From NCBI GenBank assembly GCA_037576195.1, contig CM075104.1, forward strand, positions 4,408,775 to 4,472,774: a DNA stretch of 64,000 nt, in the 5' to 3' direction. The notes beneath the pieces were generated by a model that was not told the DNA's origin, made no database searches, and saw only the letters and a list, made by a program, of their open reading frames with translations. Below, in pieces: positions 48,127-60,451 of this stretch. The position numbers and the translations under genes are program-made. Positions within the stretch are counted from its first letter, which is position 1. Each line of letters opens with the position of its first letter. Origin of the DNA: Phytoseiulus persimilis (taxonomy: Eukaryota > Arthropoda > Arachnida > Mesostigmata > Phytoseiidae).

Positions 48127-48770
48127 TACCTACTATTTCGATCAGATCACAGGCTGCCTTGAAGACATCAAGAGATAACTTTATTGCTCACTTTGACTGT
48201 TTCCGCGTTTTTTTTCTTCTCGGATTTTTGATTTATCACGTTCTAAGTGAACTCATGTTTCTCCGTTGCCTTGGGAAACGACACTGTGCCTCGGTCTGTT
48301 ACAATGGGTACGGGGTTTTGCCTCAACATGAGTCATGGCGGGAGTGTTACCTTTTGTCGATCAGAGGAGCCGAAACTGTGAAACGCTCCGACAAGTTTTC
48401 CGAAAAACGAATCTGGAACATATTTGTAGCGGCTCCATGAGAGAACATCGTTCCGCATTGTTCCACTTGAGCGAGCAAGAAGAAAGCACTACTTCAGAAG
48501 TTCAGTGAGGTCTCCGGATCGCGATGATGAAGTTCGTCAGGGAAATCAAAGCTGTACATCTGGACTGCATTTATTCTTGGTACTTGATTTAGAAATATCA
48601 CTGTCATCCTGAGAGACCCAAGCTCTGAATCAGGTAGCTCAAGATTTTCTCAAAGATTCTCCTCAGGAGTCCGGATTCTTCGTCTCCGGTGCTGAGTACA
48701 CAGCGGTCTGGCAGATTTTGAGTTGTATCAATGTAAACGATTTCTTCCTCATCATCCGTGGCATTTCGCC
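48127..48770. other. Short intergenic gap
   Basis: It lies between the right end of the Tc1 element and the lipase A stop codon. No coding sequence, repeat or RNA gene recognised; it should hold the lipase A 3' UTR. Confidence 0.45.
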
Positions 48771-51700
48771 TCAAGAACTCAACATACTTGCAGATGTCTC
48801 GTTCCGGTCCCTTAAAAGTGCCTCAAGATCAGAATCGGGATGTGACGCTTCCAAACAAGGATTCTGTAATCTACTGGTTTGGGAAGTCCGAAGCTCATTT
48901 CGAACTCACCGTGCAATTACGATTCACAGCATCCGTCACGCTCGCACAGCTGTTTCCAGTATATCGACAATTACGGTCGCAATTAACGAGGAAGTCTGTG
49001 TAAAAGGTGGTGGCCATGATGTGGCTGCAAGCAATCTGCAAAGCTGGAAAGCGACGACGTGCTCCAATAAGTATTCTCCTCTGAGGGAAAGATGAATCGG
49101 GAATATTGATGGGCCCCTCCGCCCGGAAAGGTGAAGAGTTCTCACGAGGTATCGGGCATCCAGGCTGAGGAGCCACGCCACCGTTAGGGTAAAAATCAAT
49201 GTTTCCGAAGTTGTCTTTCAGGCCCAGCTGGCCCGCGAGGATTTCGTTGCCGGAGGAAGTGTGAACAGCTTCCAGGAATTGGCTGTCAGATTTATTCGGC
49301 CAAACGTTGAGTCTCTCGAATCCTGGAGCGGCCACGTCTAAGCCTTGAGAGTGAATATCGTGATTAGGATGAATGATCCGCATCGGAGATTGATCATCAT
49401 AGTTCCTGTGAGATTGTAGCTCTCGACCTGAATCGATCGTTTCGCCTCCGCACCGCTACGTGAAAAGTCTAGGGTCTCACCGGTAGCTCGGCCGACTTTC
49501 GTGTTGTGTTGAGTGGAAAGCCATTCCGTAATTCGCCCGACCGTCTGGCCACCAAGCGAATGGCCGATGAGGTGTATCCTGTCAGGCTGTTGGGGGAAGC
49601 AGGGTAATGTTGACGACTCGCGGATTGTGGTATTTGCTAGCCCCAAACTACCTATGCTAGATTTGAAGATCAGACGCGAGTATACGACGTGAGATCAGAT
49701 GCAGATAGGGTGCGCTCGTCTGGCCTCCGTGAGCGCGTTTGGCTTCCACTCAGTAGCTGGAGTCAGCTTTTAAAGAGCGCGGCAGAGGATTGTGGAGGAC
49801 TTGAGTGACGCCTCACCGCTTTCCCGTCTTATTCATCAACGCGCCGCACGCTCCCTAGCATTTTCTGCCAGGGTAGCTGGTGGTTGAATTTCAATACGAT
49901 CTCTCGAGCGAAATAAGAAATGCAAATGGTGAAAGAAGCGTGTGAAGCTTTTTCCGCCGATTCCATTCGCACCGGATGATCAATCGATACTCGTATCCCG
50001 AATGAAGAATGCGACGGCCCATTGCTCGAATCGCCGTCTTCCCTGGGCCTTCCTAGGATATGGATACACTTACGTTCAAGTTGTATTTGACTGAGAGGCG
50101 ATAAACGAGTTCGGCTGCAACTCTTCCCATCATGAAAGTGTTGACCGCCGCTTGTATGTAGTTGGGACCCTTCGCGCCGTTTCTCCAATCTACAGTGATC
50201 ACATTCCGCTTGAACAAGGAAAAATAATCTTAGAAAGAGGTGTTCAGCAGATGCATTCTGAATTTAGGCCTCCTGTTCCTTGACCGCACTCAGACAACGT
50301 ATAGCTTTCAGGTCTCGTCGGCGATGGATTTGTTGATCGCGCTCAAAATCGGAGGGAAGTCCGCCAGTGGCATCAGAGCTTGTCGGAACACAGCCGGGTC
50401 TGGCTAGCCTGAAGCTTCCTCGCCACGAGACTCATGACTCGGCAACATGATGACGCCCAGCTCTATCACGTGCAATCTATATTTCGTGAATGGTTCCCCT
50501 TGTCTAACAGTCGAAAGCGCCCGCATAACTTGAAGGGCAGAACTATCCTCCCTTCTTTGACCTGGGGGTTTATATGATGAATAAACCTGATATGTTCCCA
50601 ACTGGTGTTAATGCCCAACAGCCCGGGCATCCCGGTGGGTACTCGTCTTGATAATTGGCGTTTTGCCATATCATTTCAATCGATACTTCCAGGTATTCGA
50701 TTCAGAACTTCTCCTTTCGTTTCACAGCCCAGGATTATGAGTTTCCGGGACTCGAGAGTAGCCTAGAGAGTCAGAGGTCTCCGAGGGTTTCGAGGTCACA
50801 GAGAGACTCAGGTTCTCGATCAGAGGATTCTTCAAGCGGTTCCCGATCTCATTCCCTGAATCAGTGATTCCCACCAGGAGCCATGAATCCCACGGCGCCG
50901 GCGGCTACTTGGGGGTCATCGGGAGGTGGTCTTGGGACACCTTATAGTACGGGGACGTTCAAGAGTTTGGACTCTCATGCATGATTGAGAAGAATCTCGT
51001 GTGATATATGGGTTCTTATATGGCCGTCATACATCTCGATGGTACTCTGGAAGTCCCAATGATCGTGATCATACTGCTCGTCTCCTCACTCAGAACTTTT
51101 GACGGCGTTCGGGGGAACGACTCCCGCTCTGTCCAGCTTCAGGGGGAACACGGGCCTGAAAAAGCTCAGAACCCCCGCTCTAGATGGGAGGGTAACGTCG
51201 CTCACCTGTCGAGGCTCGGTCAGATTCAATAATGCCTCTGTCATGTTGAACACCCAGTCGGCGTCTGCATCACTCATGAAGCCGTGAATGACGGCTGATA
51301 AGTAAGATTGGGAGTTCAAGAGCGTAGAGCTCTCATTTTGGAAAGATTCATCGAACTTCCAACGGCGATACGGCACTGAGGCGTTCCCCTAGGAGTAGAA
51401 ATTCCCAGCTTCAATCTTGGTGGTTTAGAATTTTTCTAGGATGGCCTTAAAATTTCGTATGCAGAATGGACGATATGGAGGATGAAAGCTCGCTCACATC
51501 TCGGAATAGTGCGAAGGTCGCGTTGATGACATCGGGCATTTCGGGAGCGGTGTCTCCCTCGGAGAAGTTGAAGCACCCAACATTTAAGGGTTCGCCAGAA
51601 TCGAGGTGAAGCTCCGGACACAAGCTAACTTGCTTCTTGGAACTGTCCGTTTCGCTGTGATTAATTGGAAACACCAACGGATTAGATATGATTGCGTCGA

Positions 51701-54339
51701 AAACGAGCTGGGCGCGCTCTTCGGCGGGGAATAATCAAGACTAGTGTATGCTCATCCCCTTTCTCCTACAGCTCCTCCATTGGCACCAATGCACCACGTA
51801 CTTCACTGCTGATATTTGTGCTTTTCCCCGCTCAAATAATATGAGAATGAACCATGTTCCTCGAATGGTCGATCAAGGCCATGTTTCCGACTATTCCATC
51901 CGAAATCTCCTCAATGAAAGTACGATGATGAACATTTCATGATTTAATCCGTGGACCTTTGCTGACGAAGCAAACGTTTGTGAAAGGTAGCTTTTTGGAT
52001 CGGAACATGTCTAGTTGATCGCTCTCCTCTCGGACATTAGACAGCTCTTGCTCCGAAAAGCCCGGAGCTTTGACTGTACACGAGCAATATACAGGGTAAT
52101 GGCTGTATGTCGAGGTTTTCATCCTTCATTTCGACGGCTTCAGACGATGCATCCTTACCCGTTTCTCTTCCGGTGTTCTTTTGAGAATTGGTGACTTTAG
52201 AGCATGTCGAACTCGACTCTCCATTTTTCCTCGACGCATAACTTTAACAAGCTCGCAAATAGCCAGAACCGGCTGATTCGACTTCTACCCTCTTCAAGAT
52301 GCTTCTACGCGCACGAAAAAATCACTTTTCGCTCGGGACTCACTGACGAGGCCGGTGATCCGTTGGGCAGGGAGGAGGCTCTTCTCTAAGCGAAGCCCCG
52401 AAAACTCGTGGACGGTGGATAATCCATGCATTGCTATCATGATCGGGGCTCTGACCGCTTTCGCACCGCTCCCCGCAGCTGATGTATCCGCAATTTCGAG
52501 GGACACGCTTCAGGGTTCCTCTCGAGTAGCCGAACAGATCGATGATCTGCGTTTCGGTTCTGCCTTTCCCCAGGGCCGGGATGATCACTCCCTTCTGACG
52601 GCTACGGTCCTGGAGCCTATTCCTGATGGCAGCGTGGCTGATCACATTGCCATCGGACATCTTCAAACTTGAGTTTTCTCGGCTTTTGAGAGAAGCAGAA
52701 CCGGAAGGCGGATCATCGCGCTCTCCGGCTATTTTCAAGAGATCGTGAGGCGAGTCATTCAAGAGCGACAGAAACATCAGATGCGGGGAGGGCGTCTTCC
52801 CGATGCGCCGAAAGTTATTTCACCGAGAACCCGGAGGACCAAAAAATAATCCCTTAGGGCCGAAAACCCTCCCTCTCGTTTCGATGGTAAAGCGAATCGA
52901 GATAGGCTTCTATGCACGGGTCTGAGAGACTGCCCTCGTGTGATTCTGGAGTGGTGGTTTTCAAGCACGTAAGTGGCTTCCTTCAAATACCCGGTACGTC
53001 ATTGACCAGTACCCTTAAAAGCTCGGCTCGCGAGTCGGGCATCGTTTTAGATGTGCAGTTCCCAGACTTGTCATTATTCAACTGGTCTCTTCCTGCCCAT
53101 CAACGCGCAGTCTCTCAGACCCTGTGCTGCGCATTGGAGCTTAGCTAGAGTCACTCGACGGGAGAAGGGGTTGAGATTTTTTTTCGGCCCCACGGATTTT
53201 CGATGCAATCGGTTCCGGCACATCGGGTATGAACCGCGGGAAGAGGTGCCGAAGCGCTCGAGGTCCCGATCATCTAAGCCACGTGCTCCACCTGATTCAT
53301 GATGCACCGATCACGCCATCATCATGCCGTCCGCTATCCGAAAATGTTCGATAGGTGAAGGGTCGACATGGTGAATAAGGATCAACGATTTTTCTGTTGT
53401 TTTGCTCGGAACGGACCCTTCTCTGAGCAGGAACGATCCTCGTAATCGGCCCCCTCAGTGAGCCGTCGAGACGGCGGTTCCACAGAACCACCAAGATCGA
53501 GGGAACAAACTGTGAATCTATATTCGAGTTTTCGAGTCCGCGCGCCAATGGGGATTGAGGAATCGGAACGGGAAAATATGCGTCTTCTGAAGAGCTACCG
53601 AACGAAGAAGAGCATCGGTGGCTGCAGATTCTTCGGAAAATTCCCGTGCCTGAACTTGTTCGAACTCCGTCTCCTCACTCTACCGCGAGCACGATTCTGA
53701 TGTAAGAACTTATCCACGGGGTCGATGCCGAGCATTGTGTTTTCGGCGAGGACTCCACCAAGACAGCTTGAGGATATCAACGAATATTTCGCCACTCCTA
53801 TCTCAACTGGAGTGGTCGAATCGAGCTGCGAGTCTCTCGTCTCCAACCACTCGATCCTGAGGGTCTTGAGGGCTTTCGGCGTCTCGAGCTCTACCTGAGG
53901 TAGCTCTTCAACATTCTGGAGCGGCGATTTAACAAGAAAGGAATCGTGTCCGCTTCGAAGCAGCCATCTTCCTCAGTTATCCTTTTCCTCGTCAATTACC
54001 ATCGACTCATGAGATGCTCGACCCCATACCACTCTCAGGAGGATGATTTGATCATCGGAAACCCCTCGGAAACTTCGAAACAGAGGACAAATCCGCGTAG
54101 AGCGTAAAAAGAACGCGACAGTGCAGATCAGTACTTGTAGTAAACATGTTTTCATGTGGAGATAGAGGTCTTCTCTCGTAACCTTTTGGCGATTCTTTCT
54201 CGAAACCTTGTTCGGTTCTAGGCTATTGTCGGCGACAATCTACTGGGGGGAAGAATAAACAAGAAATGGATACGTACGCTGGGGAAACAACTTGAAGAGC
54301 ACCGAGAACGGAGGTCACGATAATTGTTGCAAGCATCAT
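48771..54339 (-). CDS. Secreted pancreatic-lipase-like enzyme A, 355 aa
   Basis: Exons in transcript order: 54339-54278, 51654-51498, 51388-51206, 50208-50074, 49586-49481, 49343-49146, 49043-48910 and 48863-48771; phases match throughout. Exon 1 encodes a signal peptide (MMLATIIVTSVLGALQVVSP) and joins across a 2.6-kb intron; it is the least certain exon but has the required phase 2 and a GTACGT donor. The catalytic triad is visible: Ser189 in GHSLGG, Asp217 in GLDVAAP and His288 in CSHIMATTFYTDF. A short lid and paired cysteines follow the family, and no PLAT domain is present. The substrate should be a tri- or diacylglycerol or phospholipid, outside the cell. An N-terminal ~60-residue segment with CPELHLDSGEPLNVGCF is shared with lipase B. 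Intron 3 is enlarged to 997 bp. Confidence 0.88.
51950..52665 (-). pseudogene. Decayed mariner-like transposase remnant
   Basis: The minus strand at about 52,665-52,480 reads like a mariner N-terminal helix-turn-helix (AAIRNRLQDRSRQKGVIIPA, then QIIDLFGYSRGTLKRV). After a frame change the stretch to 52,294 ends in LVSESRAKSDFFVRVEA, where such transposases have a second helix-turn-helix. At 52,120-51,950 FSEQELSNVREESDQLD resembles the FSDEK-type catalytic start. No ends were identified. The remnant lies inside intron 1 of lipase A in the same orientation, which helps explain that intron's length. Confidence 0.42.
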
Positions 54340-54479
54340 CGAACGATCGGAGTCTTCCGCGGTGTATGACTCGATACTTTTCTGTCCACTCAGCCACAAT
54401 CAAGCCAGTCCCACGTTAAATAACCGAGCTTTTCCCTCAGTCGGAAACAGGAAGCGATAGTAATTGAAATGGGAGGCGA

Positions 54480-54770
54480 GCCTTCCATTTCGACCAGAAA
54501 AAAATGAGCCGAGCTTGCTACAAATTGAATTTGGCCCCACTCGGACTCCGAGCGAAGGTTTTCGATTTCCAATTCAAGTAGCTTGTCAACGAATGAGAGT
54601 TGAACTCGCCAGCTGGGATGAACAGCGTTACGAAGTCATAATTCACTGTTCACACGTTTCGAGATATCGCCCTACTCCGCGACGCCTGCCTTCTGGGCTT
54701 CAAACTCACCGTCCGGGGCAGGTCGAGCATCGATGGTTTCCATTCCAGGCATGGAACTAGGGAGCATCTG
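54480..54770. repeat. Duplicated segment, copy 1
   Basis: About 290 bp aligns by eye with 56,818-57,095 in the same orientation, with blocks such as cgccagctgggatga and gtttcgagat. Read on the minus strand, both copies contain a short frame ending MxTIDAR...GVAx-stop, with an in-frame indel of two codons, then a second shared stop. This copy lies about 140 bp upstream of lipase A exon 1. Confidence 0.7.
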
Positions 54771-57700
54771 GCGTGATTCGAGCTTTTTTGAAATCAATCA
54801 ACCCAGCTCCTGAATTACCAGTATAGCGTTTAATGTTCCCTTTAGACGGCAGAAATGACACCGATTGAGACTACGCTGGATCTCAACTATGCCGAAATGG
54901 TTCTGTGAGAATGAGAGTTACAGTTCACCCTCGTGTAATTCAAATCATAAATGCGGAGAGCGATTGAAATAATCAGAAGTTGAAACATTCGAGGTTTCAC
55001 TGTATGTCAGATCCATACTGGACAACCGGCTGTCCAAGCAGAGGCGCTGATGAGAACGACTCGGCTTTGGAGGTCAGTGACCCTTGGCTAGTCGTTGGAG
55101 CTGACTGCTTTTCTCAGATTCTAAGGATCGTCCAAGTTCCCTCGGTGACTCCTGCTGTCCGTATTCGACCCTGGTCCGGTCACAGATTATACTCTTCTCT
55201 CGGGAAGTGCTCTTCGGAATTTCTCATCGATTACCGCTGTTTATGCCATCAGAACATGTCAAACTCATGTTTCAGACCGTCCTTGCTCACGAGAAGGAAG
55301 CTCTCATCCGACCAACTCAAGCCAAGCCAACATAGAGACTATTTCAGACGCTTTGTGTAGTCAGGCATCCCGCGTCCAGAAATTCAGTGACTCCTGTACA
55401 TATTCATGCAAGTCTCTTCCACACCCAATACAGCACGGATGGAGTTTGTAGCCTCTTTTTCTCTCTTGCCACAGCAAGTAAGAAACTTCGTATATTTTCC
55501 CCATGAATACACGGCTGATTTCTTAGTCATAAATTATTCGAATTCTTCGTTCGTTCTCCATACTCATCTGCAGACTCTGCAGTTCTGGGATTCCCCGATG
55601 GCGTACCACATTCGCATACGTCAAACCAGGCGCCGCTTAATTTTCCAAACGTGATGATTCGCTTTCAAAACTCTACCCAAGTGGCTCAGCGTCCCGAGTT
55701 GGGTCCCCGTGGGTTCCGCATCACGCGCCAATTCTGGCTCGACTCTGGGTCCGGTGAGCCAAACTCGACTGATCAGCAGTGCAACATGGTCTGGAGATCT
55801 CATTTTCTCTCATCAACGGGGAAAGCGTCTCGCCATATACGCTAGATCTACTCTACTGGAGCCACAACTCAAACTGATTTGTGCTTCCTGGTCGAGAGTA
55901 TTTGATTGGCTCTCCGGTTCTCGAAATCTAATCGAATGACGCACGCTATTCTCATTGATGTTCTCTATTCTCTAGAAATACACAGGGTCCCCGATGGACA
56001 AGCGGAGTAAGTACAGCTCGACTTGTCAGCGGATCCTAATGAGAAAAACGCTCGACGTTTCCATTGATTCTCGATTTCCCGTTGGGAGGGGTCATGTGAC
56101 TCATGGTACCGCTGAGAGACGCTGCTCTCCGCACGAGAAAGGCGCACATGGAAAGCGGAGCCGCAGTGACGGGTCGGCGTGCTCCAGTGGTCGGTGAGAG
56201 CCAAGCGCCGACTCAACGAGAGATATCTTGACTTTTCGCAGCAAACAGCTGTTTTCTTTTCTTCCGGCGGGCAATACTTCCACGGCAACATGCACACGTA
56301 TCCGAATGAGGAGCTCAAGATTTGCTAAATACGTAGGTCGAAAAGAAATGCAGCGTCAGTGTTGAAATGACGACACATTCTATTGATTCTGAAACGGCTA
56401 GATTCAGGATCACGGGCAGCTTCGCGAGGGAGGCATGTGATCGGGAACGGGCCTGGTCAGCGCATTGCTCGAGAGTGCGGCGCCTCACATCCCTCCAGGG
56501 ATGCGATTCAAACTACTATCATTGTTGCGGAAAACCGTGTAGAAGGCAGACCGAGGAGGGACTTTATCTTCGTGCCGAGAAGAATCGTGACAGCGTCGAC
56601 CCGGCCGCTACGTCGATTCGGCTCACACGACAGCGCGGCCGTTGCGTACGGATGTCAACCGCAACCTCGATTATAACAACTAATCCATACGAAAAACCAG
56701 CGAGAACGGTTCAGAGGGATCGGCGCTCCAGCTGTCAAGCATTCCTCAGCTGGTACTCTCTTCATCCATTATGACAGAATAGAACGATCATCCCCGCGCC
56801 CCTGCAGATATATGTATGAACCGAAAAGGGTCGGGAAATGATGACCGGAACTCGCTCGCAACTGATTTTGGCCTGACTCGGATTCAAACCGAACTTTGTA
56901 GACTTCCCGTTGTAGCAGCTCCTCAACGAACGGGAATCGACTTCGCCGGCTGGGATGAGCAGCGTCACAGAGTCATAACTCGTTGCCCACTCGTTTCGAG
57001 ATAAGGCCCTATTTTGCGACGCCTACTTTCGGGGCTTTGAGGTCATTGTTCGTTCGAGCGTCGATGGTTCCCATTTCAGGCTTGGAACGAGACAACATTC
57101 GACCTGAATCAAGACCGCTGTCAGTCCAGGGGCATATACCCGACACTCGTTCCATGTCTCTTGCGGGGAGGCAAGTCTCACCGAGCTCGTATTTGGTCCA
57201 GAAGCAATGAACGAACATCACTGCCGGCCAATAGAGAGAAGCTGCTAGCCGAGCCGAAAGGCAAAACTGCTGGCCTGCGGCTGCTCACAGTTGAGAGGCC
57301 AAAGAACATTTCCGAACTCTGGAGCGATCCTAGCTCTGGCAACTGAGTTGGACCCTTCTCCGCACCGAATGATACCGGTACGAACTCGATTGGTTGATTT
57401 TGGACGTTCTCTTGCTGGTCGGGTGGAGCATTAAGTGGGAACAGGTGAATTCTCGCTGCGCTCGAAACGCAATCCTTTTCCGGATGATTGATCGAAACAC
57501 GTGCCATCCTGCCTGCTACGAGGGATCTAGCCGTGTCGGTGTTTTTGTACGCGGTCCTGGAATCTTGGGGGAGCGTACTGTTTGCCTTTCAGAGCATTTC
57601 GACATCAACGACTTGCCTGTCCCCGACTTTAGCCTGTTCGGGCGGACAACCGCTGTGTTCCATGGACGTATCAGTGTGGAGTCCATATTGAGGACCGCGA

Positions 57701-58548
57701 CTCGACGTCGACGTGGAAAACCTCAGCGCTCACCTCTTCATATTCCGGAGTGCAGACGAGCGATCGAGGAGAGCTCGCGGATGTTCCGGAAGAATGGAGG
57801 GAGGAGGTTCTGGATCCGCGTAATCCCGAGATTCTGTCAGAAAGTCAAGGTGGCGGTGCCAGGAAAGTAATATGCCGGATGGGGTGAATCACGCAAGAGT
57901 TATCACGCCATGGGTGCGGAGCCCAGCTGCCCGACCAATCTCTAACGATGCAAGGGAGTGATGGGGATATTGAAGATTGAGAGCACAGCTGATGAGGGGA
58001 AGATACAATCTGATTCATGTTTTGCGCGCTACAGAACCGAGCCTCTTCAGAATGGCTTTCGCTGCTTCCAACAATGCTTTATTCGCTACACTTTCCAAAC
58101 TCGATCACAGGTGATACAGTTCTTCGAAGTTCTCTTTCCTGGAACTCAGTGCCGATCATAAATGTGTAGAATCCAGTTCTTCAGTCCGAGTCGGTCTGCA
58201 AGCAAGCAATACAGAATTGGAATACGTATCTTCGAAATTCAGAAAACACATCATTGAGTACGCCGCCCCGGAGCCACGACTCAGAAGAAAGGAACAATGA
58301 ATCGGAAATCGTTCGGCCTCGAATGAATACGCCAGGAACGGATGGAAGGGCTCCGTACCGTATTTCCGTTTGAGCATCGGTTCTTGTATTCCTCTGAAGT
58401 GGTGTCAATGAAGACTATCTGATTGTTGACTTTGATTTCTTGCTGTAGCGAAATCTGAATATGGTCGCAGAGATTCAAGCTTCGGCCCTGCAAGGAAGCG
58501 GATCTTGCAGCTGAGATTGTCATCAGATATATTCGTCGAGAATAGACA
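54771..58548. other. Intergenic region between the two lipase genes
   Basis: Apart from the second duplicated segment, no gene is recognised. Frames such as 54980-55360, 56367-56774 and 57394-57870 (plus) have no conserved motif. The lipase B 3' UTR should lie at the right edge; a minus-strand AATAAA is at about 58,078-58,083. Confidence 0.4.
56818..57095. repeat. Duplicated segment, copy 2
   Basis: Partner of 54,480-54,770. Matching blocks include cgccggctgggatga, gtttcgagat and gcgtcgatggttcc. By eye identity looks near 70-80% in the central 170 bp and lower toward the ends. Confidence 0.7.
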
Positions 58549-60451
58549 TCAAAAGCTCCTTAGTCCCCAATCCTCCTCAATCCTGAAAATTGGCTCCACT
58601 CGATCACAAACCTCGCAGGCAGCATCCTCGGCGCAAGCCACACTCCTGCAAAGTCGTGCCGGATATCGACAGCCAGATGCGCAACTCCTCAGGAAATCGG
58701 TGTAAAAAGTTCGAGCCATATTGTGGCTGCAAGACACGTCGAGAGCTGAAACCAGAGAAAACCCAGTTGCATCTGAACCTCCTCTCACGTTCATATACTC
58801 AAATTCACGAAGTGTCAGGCTCAGCGACGGATCCCTGCTCACCAACGATGGGGCACTCGGGCTGGGCGGCTTTGCCTCCGTTCGGGTACACATCGACATG
58901 AGCAAAGTTCACGGTCAGTCCGAGATCTCCAGTCACCGGAGAGGGCCCCGATGAAGTGTGGATCCCTTCGAGAAACTTGGAGTCCTCCTTATCCGGCCAC
59001 ATGCTGCGTTCTTCGAAAAGAGGAGCCGCGACATCCAGACCTGGAATCGTGGCGCGGAGAACCTTGAAACATCTCCTAAAAGTCAGGGACTCCAAAACTT
59101 CGAGATATGTTGGACGCTTACCGGTCGCGCGACCCACTCGCACTCCGTACTTCTCGTTCCACCACTTCGTTATTTGGCCGACAGTCTGCCCTCCAAGGGA
59201 ATGCCCGATCAAGTGCATTTTGTCCGTCTGGAATATGGAGCGGACGCTATTCGTCAACGGAACGTGCGGAACTCCTTTCGGAGCCCTTCTACAGCGTGAC
59301 TCATCGATTAGATCCTGATTCGAGGAGACAATATGGAGACGGATCGTCGAAGGGAGCCGACTGCGTTCAGTCGCGCATCGCGAGTACTCACGTCCAGGTT
59401 GAATCGTTTCGTCAGACGATTCAGGAATTCTGCCGTCACTCTGCCAAGCATGACAATGTTGCTCGCAGCCCTCGCGTAATTGGGTCCTTCTGCACCCTCG
59501 CTCCAATCGAGGAGGATTACGGCTCTCTTCAAAAAACAGCCATAGTGAGTCAGGTGAGAGTGAAGTTTTCGCTCGCGCTCTTCTCATTTCTGGGTCGCAG
59601 ACATGATGTGCAGCCAGTCGGTCGTGCGTACCTTCTCTGGTTCCGGCAGCTTCAAGATTGCATTTTTCATGTCGATCATCCAATCAGCACTGTCTGCATC
59701 TTGGAAGCCATGGATGATGACTGACAGATAAGAATCGGGGCCGAGAATACCGTCCGCCTCGTTTCCAAGGGGCTCATCGTACCTCCATTGGCGAACACAG
59801 CGTGATGCATTGTCCTGAAAGGAGACGAAAGGTTTCAACTCCGAGGCAAGCTCTTCCTTCCACTGGTACTCGCAGCGAAGCTAGATTCACACAGGTCCAA
59901 TCCCCGGCGCTCAAGTGTTCAATACATAATACGCACGCTCTTGTACAACGAGTAAGTGGGGTTTATGTATTTGGGCTTCAGTGGTTTGAAACCCAGAACT
60001 GAATCGAAGCATCCCACTTTCAGGGCTTCCCCATTGTACAGTTTGAGTTTCGGGCAGTAGCCCTCGTTGAATATGAATTGGAGTGATCCAGGAGCATTGG
60101 TGTCGGACAGCCTGCAACGTGAGAGAGCCTGCTGAATATTCGATGATATTGTTACGCACGCCGTTTTTTGATAAGCTCAGGCTCATTGATCGCCAATATC
60201 GCGGGATCACCTGTACACTTCCCCGGTCAGCGCTGATAGCTTTTGAAACGGTCGCAACAACGGCCATTGAGAGCCTCGCTAGAATTTAATTGTGACGCGA
60301 GAACCACATCGGTGATTTTCAAGATATTCCTATCAGAGCTAGCGAAGCGATTTAAAGAATCGCCACTTCCAGGAGGTGATACTCACGTAGCTTGTGATCG
60401 GGTACAGTGACACACGAGGACGAAGATCAGAGAAGCTGGAATCGACCGCAT
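58549..60451 (-). CDS. Secreted pancreatic-lipase-like enzyme B, 352 aa
   Basis: Exons in transcript order: 60451-60387, 60111-59937, 59814-59632, 59526-59392, 59227-59122, 59040-58843 and 58745-58549, all GT-AG and phase-consistent. Exon 1 encodes a signal peptide (MRSIPASLIFVLVCHCTRSQ). The triad is Ser196 in GHSLGG, Asp224 in GLDVAAP and His295 in CSHNMARTFYTDF. Strand and oxyanion region include YLSVIIHGFQ and LLDWSEGAEGPNYARAA. The C-terminus carries two close cysteines (CEVC) and no PLAT domain. Exons 3-6 have exactly the lengths of lipase A exons 3-6 (183, 135, 106, 198 nt), so the two are tandem duplicates; the last two exons of A correspond to a single exon here. It is expected to be an extracellular digestive or salivary lipase; substrate not determinable. 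Confidence 0.93.

Noticed and set aside
59228-59391. Extending lipase B exon 5 upstream through the open frame to 59,314
   Set aside because: The acceptor TTCCAG before 59,227 gives the right phase and an exon length identical to lipase A (106 nt). The upstream extension breaks both.
59815-59880. Alternative longer lipase B exon 3 starting at 59,880
   Set aside because: The pyrimidine-rich acceptor at 59,815 matches lipase A and gives the shared 183-nt exon. The extra 22 residues have no counterpart.
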